DNA from: Rhodococcoides fascians A25f
GTDB lineage: Bacteria; Actinomycetota; Actinomycetes; Mycobacteriales; Mycobacteriaceae
Assembly (NCBI RefSeq): GCF_000760935.2
Contig: NZ_CP049744.1
Location: 4,123,501-4,187,500, forward strand
Reading direction: 5' to 3'
DNA length: 64,000 nucleotides
The notes beneath the pieces were generated by a model. It made no database searches. It saw only the letters and a list, made by a program, of their open reading frames with translations, and was not told where the DNA came from. Shown piece after piece: positions 15,604-23,787 of this stretch (its first letter is position 1; each line of letters starts with the position of its first letter). Position numbers and translations under genes: made by a program.

Positions 15604-18057
15604 TCAATGAGACGAAGCGGCAGTTGAGGATTGGAGCCGTCGGGCCAGATATGGTCCCGTGATGCTGTCCGGAGACGCCGCCAGTTCGGCGGGCGTCCCG
15701 GTGGCAACCACGGTGCCCCCGTTGTCGCCGCCGCCGGGACCGAGGTCGATGACCCAGTCTGCGGAGGCGATGGCATCCAAGTCGTGTTCCACCATCACCA
15801 CAGTGTTGCCCGCGTCGACAAGCAGGTGTAGTTGGCGCATGAGCAGTGCGACGTCGGAGGGATGCAGCCCTGCCGTCGGTTCGTCCAGCAGATAAAGGGC
15901 AGTGCCGCGGCGGGTGCGCTGCAGTTCGGTGGCTATCTTGATGCGCTGCGCTTCTCCGCCGCTCAGCTCGGTGGCAGGTTGACCGAGCCGAAGGTAGCCG
16001 AGCCCGATGTCGCGCAAGGTCTCCAGACTGCGGGATGCTCCCGCGATATCGGCGAAGAACATCGCAGCCTCGTCCACCGACATGTGCAATACCTGGGCAA
16101 TCGTCTTGTCGCGCCAGGTGATTTCGAGAGTTTCCGGGGTGTACCGGTCACCATGGCAGGTGGGGCAAGGGCCGTAGGTGCCGGGAAGGAACAGCAGCTC
16201 CACCTCGACGAAACCGTCACCCTGGCACGTGGGGCATCGTCCGTCGGCGACGTTGAAGGAGAACCGGCCTGGTGACCATCCGCGGGCCTTGGCCTCATCG
16301 GTGGCGGCAAACAGTTTGCGGACGATGTCGAACATTCCGACGTAGGTGGCCAGTGTCGATCGGGGGGTTCGGCCGATGGGGCGTTGATCCACCCGGACCA
16401 GGCGGGTGAACATCTCGATTCCGGACACCTCGGCCACGTCGACCTCGATCTGCGCGTCATCGTCCTCGTCCGCCGCGGTCTCGAGTCGGTGGCGCGCCAC
16501 CTCGAACAGGACCTGGCTGACGAGCGTCGACTTCCCCGAGCCCGACACACCCGTCACTGCCGTCAACACCGCGTGTGGGAACTTCGCCGTCAACTCCTGC
16601 AGATTGTGCCGGGTGACTCCGGTCAGAGTCAGCCAGTCCTGGGTGGGGCGCGACTCGCGCTGCTCGGATTCCGCCCGACCGAAGAGGTGCCTGCCGGTGA
16701 CCGATTCCTCGATCTCCTCCAACCCAGGGACGGGGCCGCTGTACAGAACCCGTCCACCGCCCTCGCCGGCCGCGGGACCGATATCGACCACCCAGTCGGC
16801 GCGGCGAACCACGTCCATGTCGTGTTCGACGACGAAAAGGGAGTTGCCCGACGCCTTCAGTTGGTCCAGGACGTCGAGCAGTGGCTCGGCATCCGCGGGA
16901 TGCAGTCCTGCGGAAGGTTCGTCCAGCACGTAGACCACCCCGAAGAGACCGGAACGGAGTTGCGTGGCGATCCGCAACCGCTGCGTCTCGCCAGGCGACA
17001 GCGTCGTCGAGCTACGCCCCAGCGCCAAATATCCCAAGCCCAAGTCGAGCAACACATCGATTCTGACCAGCAGGTCGGCGGTGATGCGTACCGCCACCTC
17101 GGTTCCCTCTCCTTCCTGTTCGCCGATCGGGCGCAACACCTGCGCAAGTTCGGTCAAGGAAAGTGCATTGATCTCGGCGATCGAGCGGCCCGCGATGGTG
17201 ACGGCCAGCGCGTCGGCGCGCAGTCCACTGCCGGAGCACATCGGGCAGCGAACGGTCTCGGTGAACTGCAGCGCGCGGTCCCGCATCCGCTCGCTGTTCG
17301 AGTCCGCCAGAACATGCATGACGTGACTCCGAGCGCTCCAGAATTTGCCTTCGTAGCTGTGGTCGACGCGGCCCTCTTCGGGTTCGATCCACACCTTGGG
17401 GTGCTCGTCGGTGAAGAGAAGCCACTCCCGGTCCTTCTTCTTCAGCGTGCGCCACGGCACATCGATGTCGATACCCAGTCCGGCAACGATGCTGCGCAGG
17501 TTGGCACCCTGCCACGCACCCGGCCACGCCGCGATCGCCCCCTCGCGAATACTGAGCGAGGGGTCGGGAACGAGCAATTCCGTTGTCACATCGTGGAAGT
17601 CGCCCAATCCGCCGCATCGCGGGCACGCGCCGGCGACCGTGTTGGGTGAAAACGCCTCCGCCGCGAGCAGCGGCGCACCATCGGGATAGCTACCGGCCCG
17701 CGAGTACAGCATGCGGAGCAAGTTGGACATGGTGGTGATGGTGCCGACGCTGGAGCGTGAGCTGGGCGAACCCCGGCGCTGCTGCAGCGCGACGGCCGGT
17801 GGAAGGCCGGTGATGGAGGCGACGTGGGGTGCGCCCACTTGCTGAAGCAGCCGACGCGCGTAGGGCGCAACCGACTCGAAGTAGCGTCGCTGCGCTTCGG
17901 CATACAAGGTGCTGAAAGCCAGTGACGACTTTCCGGACCCCGACACCCCTGTGAACGCGACGAAGGCATTGCGAGGTATGTCGACATCGACAGCGGCCAG
18001 ATTGTGCTCGGTGGCGCCGCGCACACGGACATACCCGTCCCACGTTGAGTCCGTCAC
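15604..18057 (-). CDS. UvrA-like ABC ATPase (short UvrA paralogue)
   Basis: An 817-residue tandem ABC ATPase of the UvrA class. Both Walker A loops (GVSGSGKSSLAF and GVSGSGKSTLV), both signatures (SPGETQRLRIA and LSGGEAQRIKIA), both Walker B segments (VLDEPSAGLHP and LLDEPTAGLHP) and CxxC zinc modules (CPRCGG, CPMCSGSG, CPTCQG, CPTCHG) are visible. It is 100-150 residues shorter than housekeeping UvrA, as in UvrA2 or drug-resistance paralogues lacking the UvrB-binding region. Such proteins protect against DNA-binding drugs or support repair tolerance. The housekeeping copy is expected elsewhere. It follows a small hypothetical gene by nine bases. Confidence 0.92.
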   Translation of the reverse strand: MTDSTWDGYVRVRGATEHNLAAVDVDIPRNAFVAFTGVSGSGKSSLAFSTLYAEAQRRYFESVAPYARRLLQQVGAPHVASITGLPPAVALQQRRGSPSSRSSVGTITTMSNLLRMLYSRAGSYPDGAPLLAAEAFSPNTVAGACPRCGGLGDFHDVTTELLVPDPSLSIREGAIAAWPGAWQGANLRSIVAGLGIDIDVPWRTLKKKDREWLLFTDEHPKVWIEPEEGRVDHSYEGKFWSARSHVMHVLADSNSERMRDRALQFTETVRCPMCSGSGLRADALAVTIAGRSIAEINALSLTELAQVLRPIGEQEGEGTEVAVRITADLLVRIDVLLDLGLGYLALGRSSTTLSPGETQRLRIATQLRSGLFGVVYVLDEPSAGLHPADAEPLLDVLDQLKASGNSLFVVEHDMDVVRRADWVVDIGPAAGEGGGRVLYSGPVPGLEEIEESVTGRHLFGRAESEQRESRPTQDWLTLTGVTRHNLQELTAKFPHAVLTAVTGVSGSGKSTLVSQVLFEVARHRLETAADEDDDAQIEVDVAEVSGIEMFTRLVRVDQRPIGRTPRSTLATYVGMFDIVRKLFAATDEAKARGWSPGRFSFNVADGRCPTCQGDGFVEVELLFLPGTYGPCPTCHGDRYTPETLEITWRDKTIAQVLHMSVDEAAMFFADIAGASRSLETLRDIGLGYLRLGQPATELSGGEAQRIKIATELQRTRRGTALYLLDEPTAGLHPSDVALLMRQLHLLVDAGNTVVMVEHDLDAIASADWVIDLGPGGGDNGGTVVATGTPAELAASPDSITGPYLARRLQSSTAASSH

Positions 18058-18066
18058 CGAACGAGC

Positions 18067-18444
18067 CTAGCTGGCGTCCTCGGCCCGAGGGCACAGAAGC
18101 GGCGGGATGCGCTGCATCGGCGGGTCGGCATGATCCGTCAACGTCGAAAGAAGAACGTTTCCGCGCCGTCTGTGCGCCACGCTCAGGTGCGAACGTGGAA
18201 TCTCGGCGAGTAGTCCCAATTTCTGCCATGATCCGAACAGCTTGGATCGCTTGTGCGCCAGTGCATACACCGTCGTCTCGGACATCGCGAGTACCACCGA
18301 TGGAGTCATCTTCTGACGTCGAGCCGCGTGAAACCGCAAGGGCCACATCGAGAATCCGGTCACCACCGACGGACTCCTGCGCACCCGACCGGGCTTTGCT
18401 CTCACGGAACCTGACTTGTCGATCGCACGTCGGGTCCGGCCCAA
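18067..18444 (-). CDS. Hypothetical protein upstream of the UvrA-like gene
   Basis: An open frame of about 125 residues on the same strand as the UvrA-like gene, ending nine bases before it. The stretch TVYALAHKRSKLFGSWQKLG, followed by LAEIPRSHLSVAHRRRGNV, looks like a genuine beta-rich domain (possibly PH-like), while the C-terminal 25 residues look degraded. The only upstream start is a TTG at 18444 with no clear ribosome-binding site, so the 5' end is uncertain and the gene may be a remnant. No function is assigned. Confidence 0.45.
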   Translation of the reverse strand: MGRTRRAIDKSGSVRAKPGRVRRSPSVVTGFSMWPLRFHAARRQKMTPSVVLAMSETTVYALAHKRSKLFGSWQKLGLLAEIPRSHLSVAHRRRGNVLLSTLTDHADPPMQRIPPLLCPRAEDAS

Positions 18445-18847
18445 TATCCATTGGCCAGGCCGTACCGTTCACCGTACGAAGAACGACGTTGCTGCCCGGC
18501 GCTTTTCTCGAAATCCGGGAACCATCCCTCGGAACAGCAATGTAGGCACATTGGTTTCGCCCTCTCCCCTCGCCCGACCACTTTTTGCATTACGTGATGT
18601 CGCGGCTATCGCGAATGCCGTCTGGCGACGAGGGCAAACTTCTGATTTCTTCGTAGTAAATGTACTTCCAGTTTTTTTCGAGCAGAGCGACAGCGGATAC
18701 CCACGCGCCTTTGATATCAATGAACTCGGTGATGAACGACCGCGCACTGTTGCACCGCAAGCACCACTCTGCTCATTCCACCCCTGTTGAACTGCACCGA
18801 TCACGAGGTCCATGTGCACGAACAACACTCGGCACCGAGGAGTACCC
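18445..18847. other. Intergenic region before PrsW module 1
   Basis: About 400 bases with no convincing gene. It has somewhat lower GC than its surroundings, with T-rich patches around 18645-18680. It should contain the promoter of the PrsW/partner operon; no clear -10/-35 pair or palindrome was found by eye. Confidence 0.5.
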
Positions 18848-19474
18848 GTGACACAGATACATGTTGCGCACCAAAAACATCGGGCGCCGGCGGAGCATCG
18901 TCTGCTCGGACTCGACCGACGCACGTTTCCACCGGCGCTCTTCGTCGTCGCGGTCTTCGTAGTGCTGACCATCTTCGTGCCACGTGTCAATGCAGCCATC
19001 GGCTGGGACGATCCAGTGGTAGCCGGCGAGCAACTCGCGATCACCGACACCATCGTCTTCACCCCGGCCACCGGCTGGGATGTCGAAGCGGGCTTTCGAG
19101 CAAACGATCAGGGGCGCAGGTCCGGCGACGCCACCATCGCCGGGAAGGGCGTCACCTTCCAGGTCTCGCCGGACACGTTCGACGGCACTCCCGGTGAATT
19201 GTTGGACCAGGTAGAGAAGGTCACCTCCCGCACCGAAGACCCGACCTTCCGGGTCGACGGCGACCGGACCACTCTCACCACGACGGCGGGCGAGACGGGT
19301 GTCGCTCAGCCCTACAGCAGTGTGACCGGCGACGGTGTGGTCGCAGCATTTGTCATCTCCGGTACCGGCGTGAAAATCACCGCCTACGGTCCTCCCGCTC
19401 AGATGACCGCGGCCGTCGACGACATCCAGACCATGATCGCCAGCATCCGGACCGTAGACGGGAACAACTCATGA
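18848..19474 (+). CDS. One-pass membrane protein, PrsW partner (copy 1)
   Basis: A 208-residue protein from a GTG at 18848, preceded by GAGGAG. Residues 1-27 form a His/Arg-rich cytoplasmic tail with the motif HRLLGLDRRTFP. Residues 28-46 are a single transmembrane helix, and the rest is a soluble extracytoplasmic domain with TFDGTPGELLDQ. The same architecture and motifs occur in the protein at 49974-50627 (HRFLGFDTRVFP, FDGTPDELLTQ), which also precedes a PrsW gene. Its stop overlaps the PrsW start (ATGA). A bitopic protein coupled to an intramembrane protease is a natural candidate for its substrate or regulator; this is inference. No known family was recognised. Confidence 0.85.
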   Translation: MTQIHVAHQKHRAPAEHRLLGLDRRTFPPALFVVAVFVVLTIFVPRVNAAIGWDDPVVAGEQLAITDTIVFTPATGWDVEAGFRANDQGRRSGDATIAGKGVTFQVSPDTFDGTPGELLDQVEKVTSRTEDPTFRVDGDRTTLTTTAGETGVAQPYSSVTGDGVVAAFVISGTGVKITAYGPPAQMTAAVDDIQTMIASIRTVDGNNS

Positions 19475-20664
19475 GCGAGACCGGTACCGACACCACGCGC
19501 AGCTCCGAGTCTTCCGAAGCCCGCCAACGCCAGGCCCGTGCGATCGAGGTCTCCGGCTGGGGTGAGCGTTTCCGCTTCGTGCAACCCCACAATCTTTCGT
19601 TCTGGGTCTACCTCGCTTTGACTGCGATCGGCGTGTTCCAGGCGTGGGCGTTCTTCGCGCCGTCGGCCGGTTTCTACGCCGACGCTTTCGCGATCTCGGC
19701 AATACTGTGTGGTTTGTGTGGGCTGGCGTGGTTCGCCTGGTTCCGTCATATCGACCGTTGGGAGCGCCAGCCAGGCCGCCTCGTTCTCGCTGCGCTTCTG
19801 TGGGGCGCTATCCCGGCAACCTTCGCGTTCGCCTACACCGTGAACACCGCGATGCTCGGCATCTACTCCAAGCTGTTCGGTCAGGTGTGGAGCGCCGACT
19901 GGGCAGCCGGTGCTACTGCACCGATCACCGAAGAGGCCGCCAAACTCTGCGGATTCGTCCTCCTCATGGGCCTCGCCCCGCGATTGATTCGGACCGCGAA
20001 CGACGGTCTGATAGTCGGCGCGTTCCTCGGACTCGGATTCGCGGTCTTCGAGGATTTTCTGTACGCGGCCAACTCCACTGCCCGGGCGTTCGGTACCGAT
20101 CCGGTCGGTCAGGCAGTGCAGATGTCGTTCACCCGCATCGCGGTCAGCTTCGTTTCCCATCCGCTCTTCAGTGCCCTCGTCTGTACGGGTGTCATCTACA
20201 TCATCGGCACCGCGGCCCAGCCACGCCGGATCGGGCGCGGCCTGGCATTCGTCTTGTTCGGCATGTTCCTGCACTTCACCTGGGACGACGCCACCGGTCT
20301 CGGTATGGGTGGCATCTTGACCTTCCCCGTCATGATCGGCTCCATCGCGCTCGGGTTCACAGTGCTGACCATCGCGTTTCGACGAGCAGCGCCGCGCGAG
20401 TACCAGTTCGTCCGCGACATCCTCGCCCCCGAGGTCGAAGCGGGGACCGTGACCGACGCAGAGGTGGACGGCATCCTGGAGAAGAAGGCGCGTAAGGCGT
20501 TCATCAAGTCCGCGCCCCATCACAAGTGCCGTCGAGCACGCAAGCATCTTCGGCGCGCGATTCTCGACCTCGCCCACGACCTTGCCAGCGGGAAAGGAGC
20601 CGACACCGAGGCCGTCCGTCACTCTCGCTCGGAGGTCGAGCGTCTGCGCGTCAAGGCCGGCTGA
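19471..20664 (+). CDS. PrsW-family intramembrane metalloprotease (copy 1)
   Basis: A 397-residue polytopic protein of the PrsW/CPBP-like metalloprotease group. The conserved motifs fall inside membrane helices: ITEEAAK (Glu154-Glu155), FEDFLY (Glu194), SHPLFSA (His230) and FLHFTWDD (His268), the expected zinc-ligand and catalytic set. About eight transmembrane segments precede a basic cytoplasmic tail of about 100 residues with several Lys/Arg clusters. PrsW in Bacillus cleaves an anti-sigma factor within the membrane. No sigma/anti-sigma pair is present here; instead the overlapping upstream gene encodes a one-pass membrane protein. A second copy of this gene pair is at 48778-50627. Confidence 0.9.
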   Translation: MSETGTDTTRSSESSEARQRQARAIEVSGWGERFRFVQPHNLSFWVYLALTAIGVFQAWAFFAPSAGFYADAFAISAILCGLCGLAWFAWFRHIDRWERQPGRLVLAALLWGAIPATFAFAYTVNTAMLGIYSKLFGQVWSADWAAGATAPITEEAAKLCGFVLLMGLAPRLIRTANDGLIVGAFLGLGFAVFEDFLYAANSTARAFGTDPVGQAVQMSFTRIAVSFVSHPLFSALVCTGVIYIIGTAAQPRRIGRGLAFVLFGMFLHFTWDDATGLGMGGILTFPVMIGSIALGFTVLTIAFRRAAPREYQFVRDILAPEVEAGTVTDAEVDGILEKKARKAFIKSAPHHKCRRARKHLRRAILDLAHDLASGKGADTEAVRHSRSEVERLRVKAG

Positions 20665-20788
20665 CCGACAACCGAACAGAATCGGTGTGCGGTCGATGAC
20701 GTCGATGGAGACGGTCCATGTCATTCATCGTCACCATGCCGAAGGGCGTGGTGGCCACACACGTGAGGATGCGTGTTGTTGGCTCGGC

Positions 20789-20925
20789 TTAGGTCGGAAA
20801 ATGGATGAGACATGGGTAACCGTGATAGGCGACGATCACAGGCACGTTCACTCCGAAGAGGCTGTCGTACTCGCGCTGCGGCATCCAGTGCGGATGCTCG
20901 GTCTCGTCCCGCAGCCGCATCAGGT
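20789..20925 (-). pseudogene. Phosphoketolase C-terminal remnant
   Basis: The frame reading DLMRLRDETEHPHW then LFGVNVPVIVAYHGYPCLIH matches the conserved C-terminal third of xylulose-5-phosphate/fructose-6-phosphate phosphoketolase, where a TEHPHG...PVIFAYHGYPWLIH block is diagnostic. Only about 45 residues remain; sequence before and after is unrelated. It lies immediately downstream of the MarR gene on the same strand. This is debris of a deleted gene. Confidence 0.7.
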
Positions 20926-21006
20926 CGCGGGCCGCACGGTCACTGGGAGCACACGGAGCGGAGTACGACTCGCTGACCGTCGCGGCGGCACTCGGGACCG
21001 TCCGGC

Positions 21007-21420
21007 TCAAGGCTTTTCTGTGAGATTGCGAAGGGTCCGAAGTAGGTCGCGACGTTGCGCTTCACCGAGTGGCGCGAAAAGGTCTTCCAGCGTTCCGCGC
21101 GTCAGCTTTCGACCTTCCGTGAGTGCGTGCACTCCCGCGTCGGTCAGGACGTGTTCCACCCGGCGTCCTCGGCCCGAGGAGCGTCTGATGAGCCCTCGCT
21201 CTTCGAGCCTGCCCGCCAAAGTCCCGAATGCCTGATCGCTCTGAAAGGTCGTCACAGCGAGCTCGTGCCCGGAGGCACCCGGCATGCGATCGATCGCGCG
21301 CAGCGCATCCCACTGCACGAGGCTCACACCTATCTCGCGTAGAGCAGCGTCCATCGCGCGGTGATTTCGATACTGCGCACGTTTGATTGTCTGTCCGAGG
21401 ACTTCGAGATCGGTAGCCAT
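21007..21420 (-). CDS. MarR-family regulator
   Basis: A 137-residue MarR-type winged-helix protein. The recognition region is SGHELAVTTFQSDQAFGTLA followed by the wing LEERGLIRRSSGRGRRVEHV, with dimerisation helices at both ends (ALREIGVSLVQWDALRAI). It is divergent from the alpha/beta hydrolase gene at 21471. The 50-bp gap contains an inverted repeat (TATCAA...TTGATA) that would serve both promoters. The likely role is ligand-responsive repression of that hydrolase and itself. The ATG at 21420 is the only start compatible with the family length. Confidence 0.9.
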   Translation of the reverse strand: MATDLEVLGQTIKRAQYRNHRAMDAALREIGVSLVQWDALRAIDRMPGASGHELAVTTFQSDQAFGTLAGRLEERGLIRRSSGRGRRVEHVLTDAGVHALTEGRKLTRGTLEDLFAPLGEAQRRDLLRTLRNLTEKP

Positions 21421-21430
21421 GGTGCTACCG

Positions 21431-21460
21431 TATCAATGTCGTTATATAAACATGTTGATA
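21431..21460. promoter_or_regulatory. MarR-type operator in divergent promoter
   Basis: TATCAA (21431-21436) and TTGATA (21455-21460) form a perfect six-base inverted repeat around an AT-rich centre, GTTATATAAACATG, in the 50-bp gap between the MarR and hydrolase genes. The AT-rich centre may contain the hydrolase -10 element, so bound MarR would block RNA polymerase. Confidence 0.6.
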
Positions 21461-21470
21461 CAGGAGAATC

Positions 21471-22247
21471 ATGAACGCATCGTTGCCGATCGACTTCCCC
21501 GTCGCCTCGACCCCTGGCCTTCGGTCACGGACCGCGCTCGTACTACACGGCGGCGGCGGACCTGGAACCGTTGCTTCCCTAGCCGGACACGTCGCGCTTC
21601 ACCGGCACGTGCTGGCACCCACCCATCCCGGCTGGGACGGCACCGACCGCCCGGACAACATCACCTCGATCGCGCAACTCGCCGCCGGTTACCTCGCCCT
21701 CTTGCGCGAGCGCGGGTACACCGACGTCGTGCTGATCGGGTCCTCCATCGGCGGGTGGATCGCCTTGGAAATGGCAGTACAGGCCGCCCGTGCCGAGCAG
21801 TACCGAACATCGATCGGAGCAGTGGTCGTCATCGACGGCGTCGGAGCGGTCGTGGACGGAGAACCTGTCGCGGATTTCTTCGCCCTCGACGCTCGCGAAC
21901 TCGCCGACGCCGCATGGCACGACCCGCACCGTGGATACATCGACCCCGGCACTTTCACCGATGAACAGCGAGCGATGCAGTTGGCAAATAGGAACACCAT
22001 GGAAACCCTGGCGGGCAGGAACATGAGCGATCCGACCCTGATCGCGCGGCTCGCCGCAATCAGGGTGCCGACGCTCGTGGCGTGGGGAGAGAGCGACCGA
22101 ATCGTCACGCCGGCGTACGGACGGGCCATCGCCGACGCGATCTCCGGCGCGCAGTTCGTCGAAATCGCTCACGCCGGACATCTGCCGCACCTGGAAGCGC
22201 CGGACGCGACCTGGACGGCTATCGATCCGTTCCTGGCGGACATCTGA
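21471..22247 (+). CDS. Alpha/beta hydrolase
   Basis: A 258-residue alpha/beta hydrolase. The oxyanion loop is LVLHGGGGPG, the nucleophile elbow IGSSIGGWIALEMA, the acid is likely in WGESDRIV, and the histidine in HAGHLPHLE. All triad elements are present, and the length is typical of small esterases or C-C bond hydrolases. The ATG at 21471 follows CAGGAGAA at a good distance. It is divergent from the MarR gene and probably its target. The substrate is unknown. Confidence 0.9.
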   Translation: MNASLPIDFPVASTPGLRSRTALVLHGGGGPGTVASLAGHVALHRHVLAPTHPGWDGTDRPDNITSIAQLAAGYLALLRERGYTDVVLIGSSIGGWIALEMAVQAARAEQYRTSIGAVVVIDGVGAVVDGEPVADFFALDARELADAAWHDPHRGYIDPGTFTDEQRAMQLANRNTMETLAGRNMSDPTLIARLAAIRVPTLVAWGESDRIVTPAYGRAIADAISGAQFVEIAHAGHLPHLEAPDATWTAIDPFLADI

Positions 22248-22291
22248 AAGTTCATCGGACAACGCGCGTGGCCGGCGAAGAGCCGCCCCGG

Positions 22292-22744
22292 TCAACCGTT
22301 CGGATGGTTCAGCGACTCGATGATGGTCGACAGAATGCGCCGGGTCGCGACTTGGTCCTGATCGGACAACCCTGCGAGCATCTGCTTCTCGATTGCCCTG
22401 ACGGCCACCGTCGCCCGGGCCAATCTCCGTCGCCCGGCGGCAGTGAGACTGGTGGGCAGGGCCTTGCCGACTGGTGCTCGCGCGGGCCGACTTACATATC
22501 CGTCGCGTTCGAGCGATTGCAGGAGAACATTCATCGCCTGCCGCGTGACAAAGGTGCCCCGTGCCAGATCCGAGTTCGACAAGCCCGGACGCTGCGACAG
22601 AAGCTCGAGGCACGAATAGTGAGTCACCGTCATCCCGAGGGGCCGAAGGGCAGCTTCCATGGCCGCACGAAGCGCACTGGAAGCCTCCTTCAGCTGGTAT
22701 CCCAGCGACGTCTTCAGGTCGACACCCTCATCCGCTTGACTCAT
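22292..22744 (-). CDS. MarR-family regulator
   Basis: A 150-residue MarR regulator. The winged helix runs through LGMTVTHYSCLELLSQRPGL and NSDLARGTFVTRQAMNVLLQ, with the wing at RDGYVSRPARAPVGKALP. The ATG at 22744 is chosen over an upstream TTG because it begins a normal MarR N-terminal helix. It is divergent from the VOC gene at 22807, and two identical 16-base palindromes sit in the gap. A VOC partner suggests response to an electrophile or antibiotic-like ligand, which is inference. Confidence 0.88.
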   Translation of the reverse strand: MSQADEGVDLKTSLGYQLKEASSALRAAMEAALRPLGMTVTHYSCLELLSQRPGLSNSDLARGTFVTRQAMNVLLQSLERDGYVSRPARAPVGKALPTSLTAAGRRRLARATVAVRAIEKQMLAGLSDQDQVATRRILSTIIESLNHPNG

Positions 22745-22787
22745 GTCAGTAGTTTGACATAGCTTGATGCGTGTCAACAAACTGACA
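22744..22787. promoter_or_regulatory. Twin MarR operators, TGTCA-N6-TGACA
   Basis: Two palindromes of the form TGTCA-N6-TGACA occur at 22744-22759 and 22772-22787, separated by 12 bases, so their centres are 28 bases apart. The first abuts the MarR start codon and the second precedes the VOC ribosome-binding site. This arrangement fits cooperative autorepression and control of the VOC gene by the adjacent MarR protein. Confidence 0.65.
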
Positions 22788-22806
22788 AACGATAAGGAGC
22801 ATCACC

Positions 22807-23175
22807 ATGGCTGTCACCGGACCCGACTTCATCAACCTCCAAGCAACCGACCTCGCTGCATCGCAGTCGTTCTACGAGCACTACCTCGGTCTCGTGCGTT
22901 CGCAGGCCGGCCCGCCTCACGCCGTCGTTTTCGAGACGTCCCCGATCGCATTCGCGCTCCGCGACGTCATCCCCGGCACCGACATCGCGTCCACCCCGCA
23001 GCCCGGCATCGGTGCGGCAATCTGGTTGCACGCCACAGATGTTCAGGCCATCCATGACGCCCTCGTCGCCGATGGCAAGACGATCGTCTCCGCGCCGATC
23101 GACGGCCCCTTCGGCCGCACGTTCACATTTGCCGACCCCGACGGCTATCACATCACCCTCCACGACCGTGCCTGA
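22807..23175 (+). CDS. VOC-family (glyoxalase/bleomycin-resistance type) protein
   Basis: A 122-residue single VOC protein. PDFINLQATDLAASQSFYEH opens the fold, WLHATDVQAIHDAL is the second module, and FTFADPDGYHITLHD is the conserved C-terminal strand. The first metal-ligand histidine position is replaced (FINLQ instead of HIxL-like), so catalysis by the canonical metal site is doubtful; a binding or resistance role is possible. The ribosome-binding site is AAGGAG. It is divergent from and probably repressed by the MarR gene, and is followed by the EVE gene 16 bases later. Confidence 0.85.
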   Translation: MAVTGPDFINLQATDLAASQSFYEHYLGLVRSQAGPPHAVVFETSPIAFALRDVIPGTDIASTPQPGIGAAIWLHATDVQAIHDALVADGKTIVSAPIDGPFGRTFTFADPDGYHITLHDRA

Positions 23176-23191
23176 ACCGCGCACGAAGATC

Positions 23192-23662
23192 ATGACGAGC
23201 CACACGCCCCCGAAGACCCGCCCGAAGCCCGCCACGGACAAGCCGGAGCAGCGGTTCTGGATCAACACCGTCAGCCTGGACCACGTCGAGGCAGCCAGCA
23301 AGGGTGGCTTCACGCAGGCCGACCACGGCGCGAGAACGCGTTTAGGTCGACCTCGGCCGGGCGACGAGATGATCTTCTACTCCCCCCGCACGAGCCTGCA
23401 CAAAGGAACTCCGGTTCAACAATTCACAGCATGGGCGACCATCACCGGGGACGAGCCCTATCAAGTCGACATCACCGAGAACTTCCGGCCGTGGAGACTG
23501 GCCGCCACGTTCCACCCCTGCACACCCGTGGACGCACGACCGCTCGTCGATCGACTGTCGTTCATTCCGGACACTGCCCACTGGGGGCTTCCCTTTCGTC
23601 GCGGACTCTTCACCGTTCCCCGAGAGGACTTTTCGACGATCTGCGCCCGGATGCGCCGCTGA
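23192..23662 (+). CDS. EVE domain-containing protein
   Basis: A 156-residue protein with an EVE domain (UPF0310). QRFWINTVSLDHVEAASKGG is the diagnostic opening, followed by GDEMIFYSPRT and FTAWATITGDEPYQVD, with a short proline/lysine-rich N-terminal extension. EVE proteins belong to the PUA/YTH-like superfamily and bind modified bases in DNA or RNA; some occur in modification-dependent restriction. No nuclease partner is next to it here. A GTG at 23168 overlapping the VOC stop is an alternative start; the ATG at 23192 is preferred because EVE begins right after it. It is probably co-transcribed with the VOC gene. Confidence 0.85.
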   Translation: MTSHTPPKTRPKPATDKPEQRFWINTVSLDHVEAASKGGFTQADHGARTRLGRPRPGDEMIFYSPRTSLHKGTPVQQFTAWATITGDEPYQVDITENFRPWRLAATFHPCTPVDARPLVDRLSFIPDTAHWGLPFRRGLFTVPREDFSTICARMRR

Positions 23663-23787
23663 CCACTCCACAACCACGTCACACCGGCAACGTCGATAGT
23701 GACGTCACAACGGCCACGGTGCTCACAGACGACTCGGCAAGCAAAGCAACCAAGTCAGCGCGCCTCGATTGGTATCTCCCTGAGCGA

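Noticed and set aside
18045..18545. 166-residue plus-strand frame opposite the small gene upstream of the UvrA-like gene
   Set aside because: Composition is rich in Ser/Arg/Pro as expected for an antisense shadow, and the minus-strand frame looks more protein-like.
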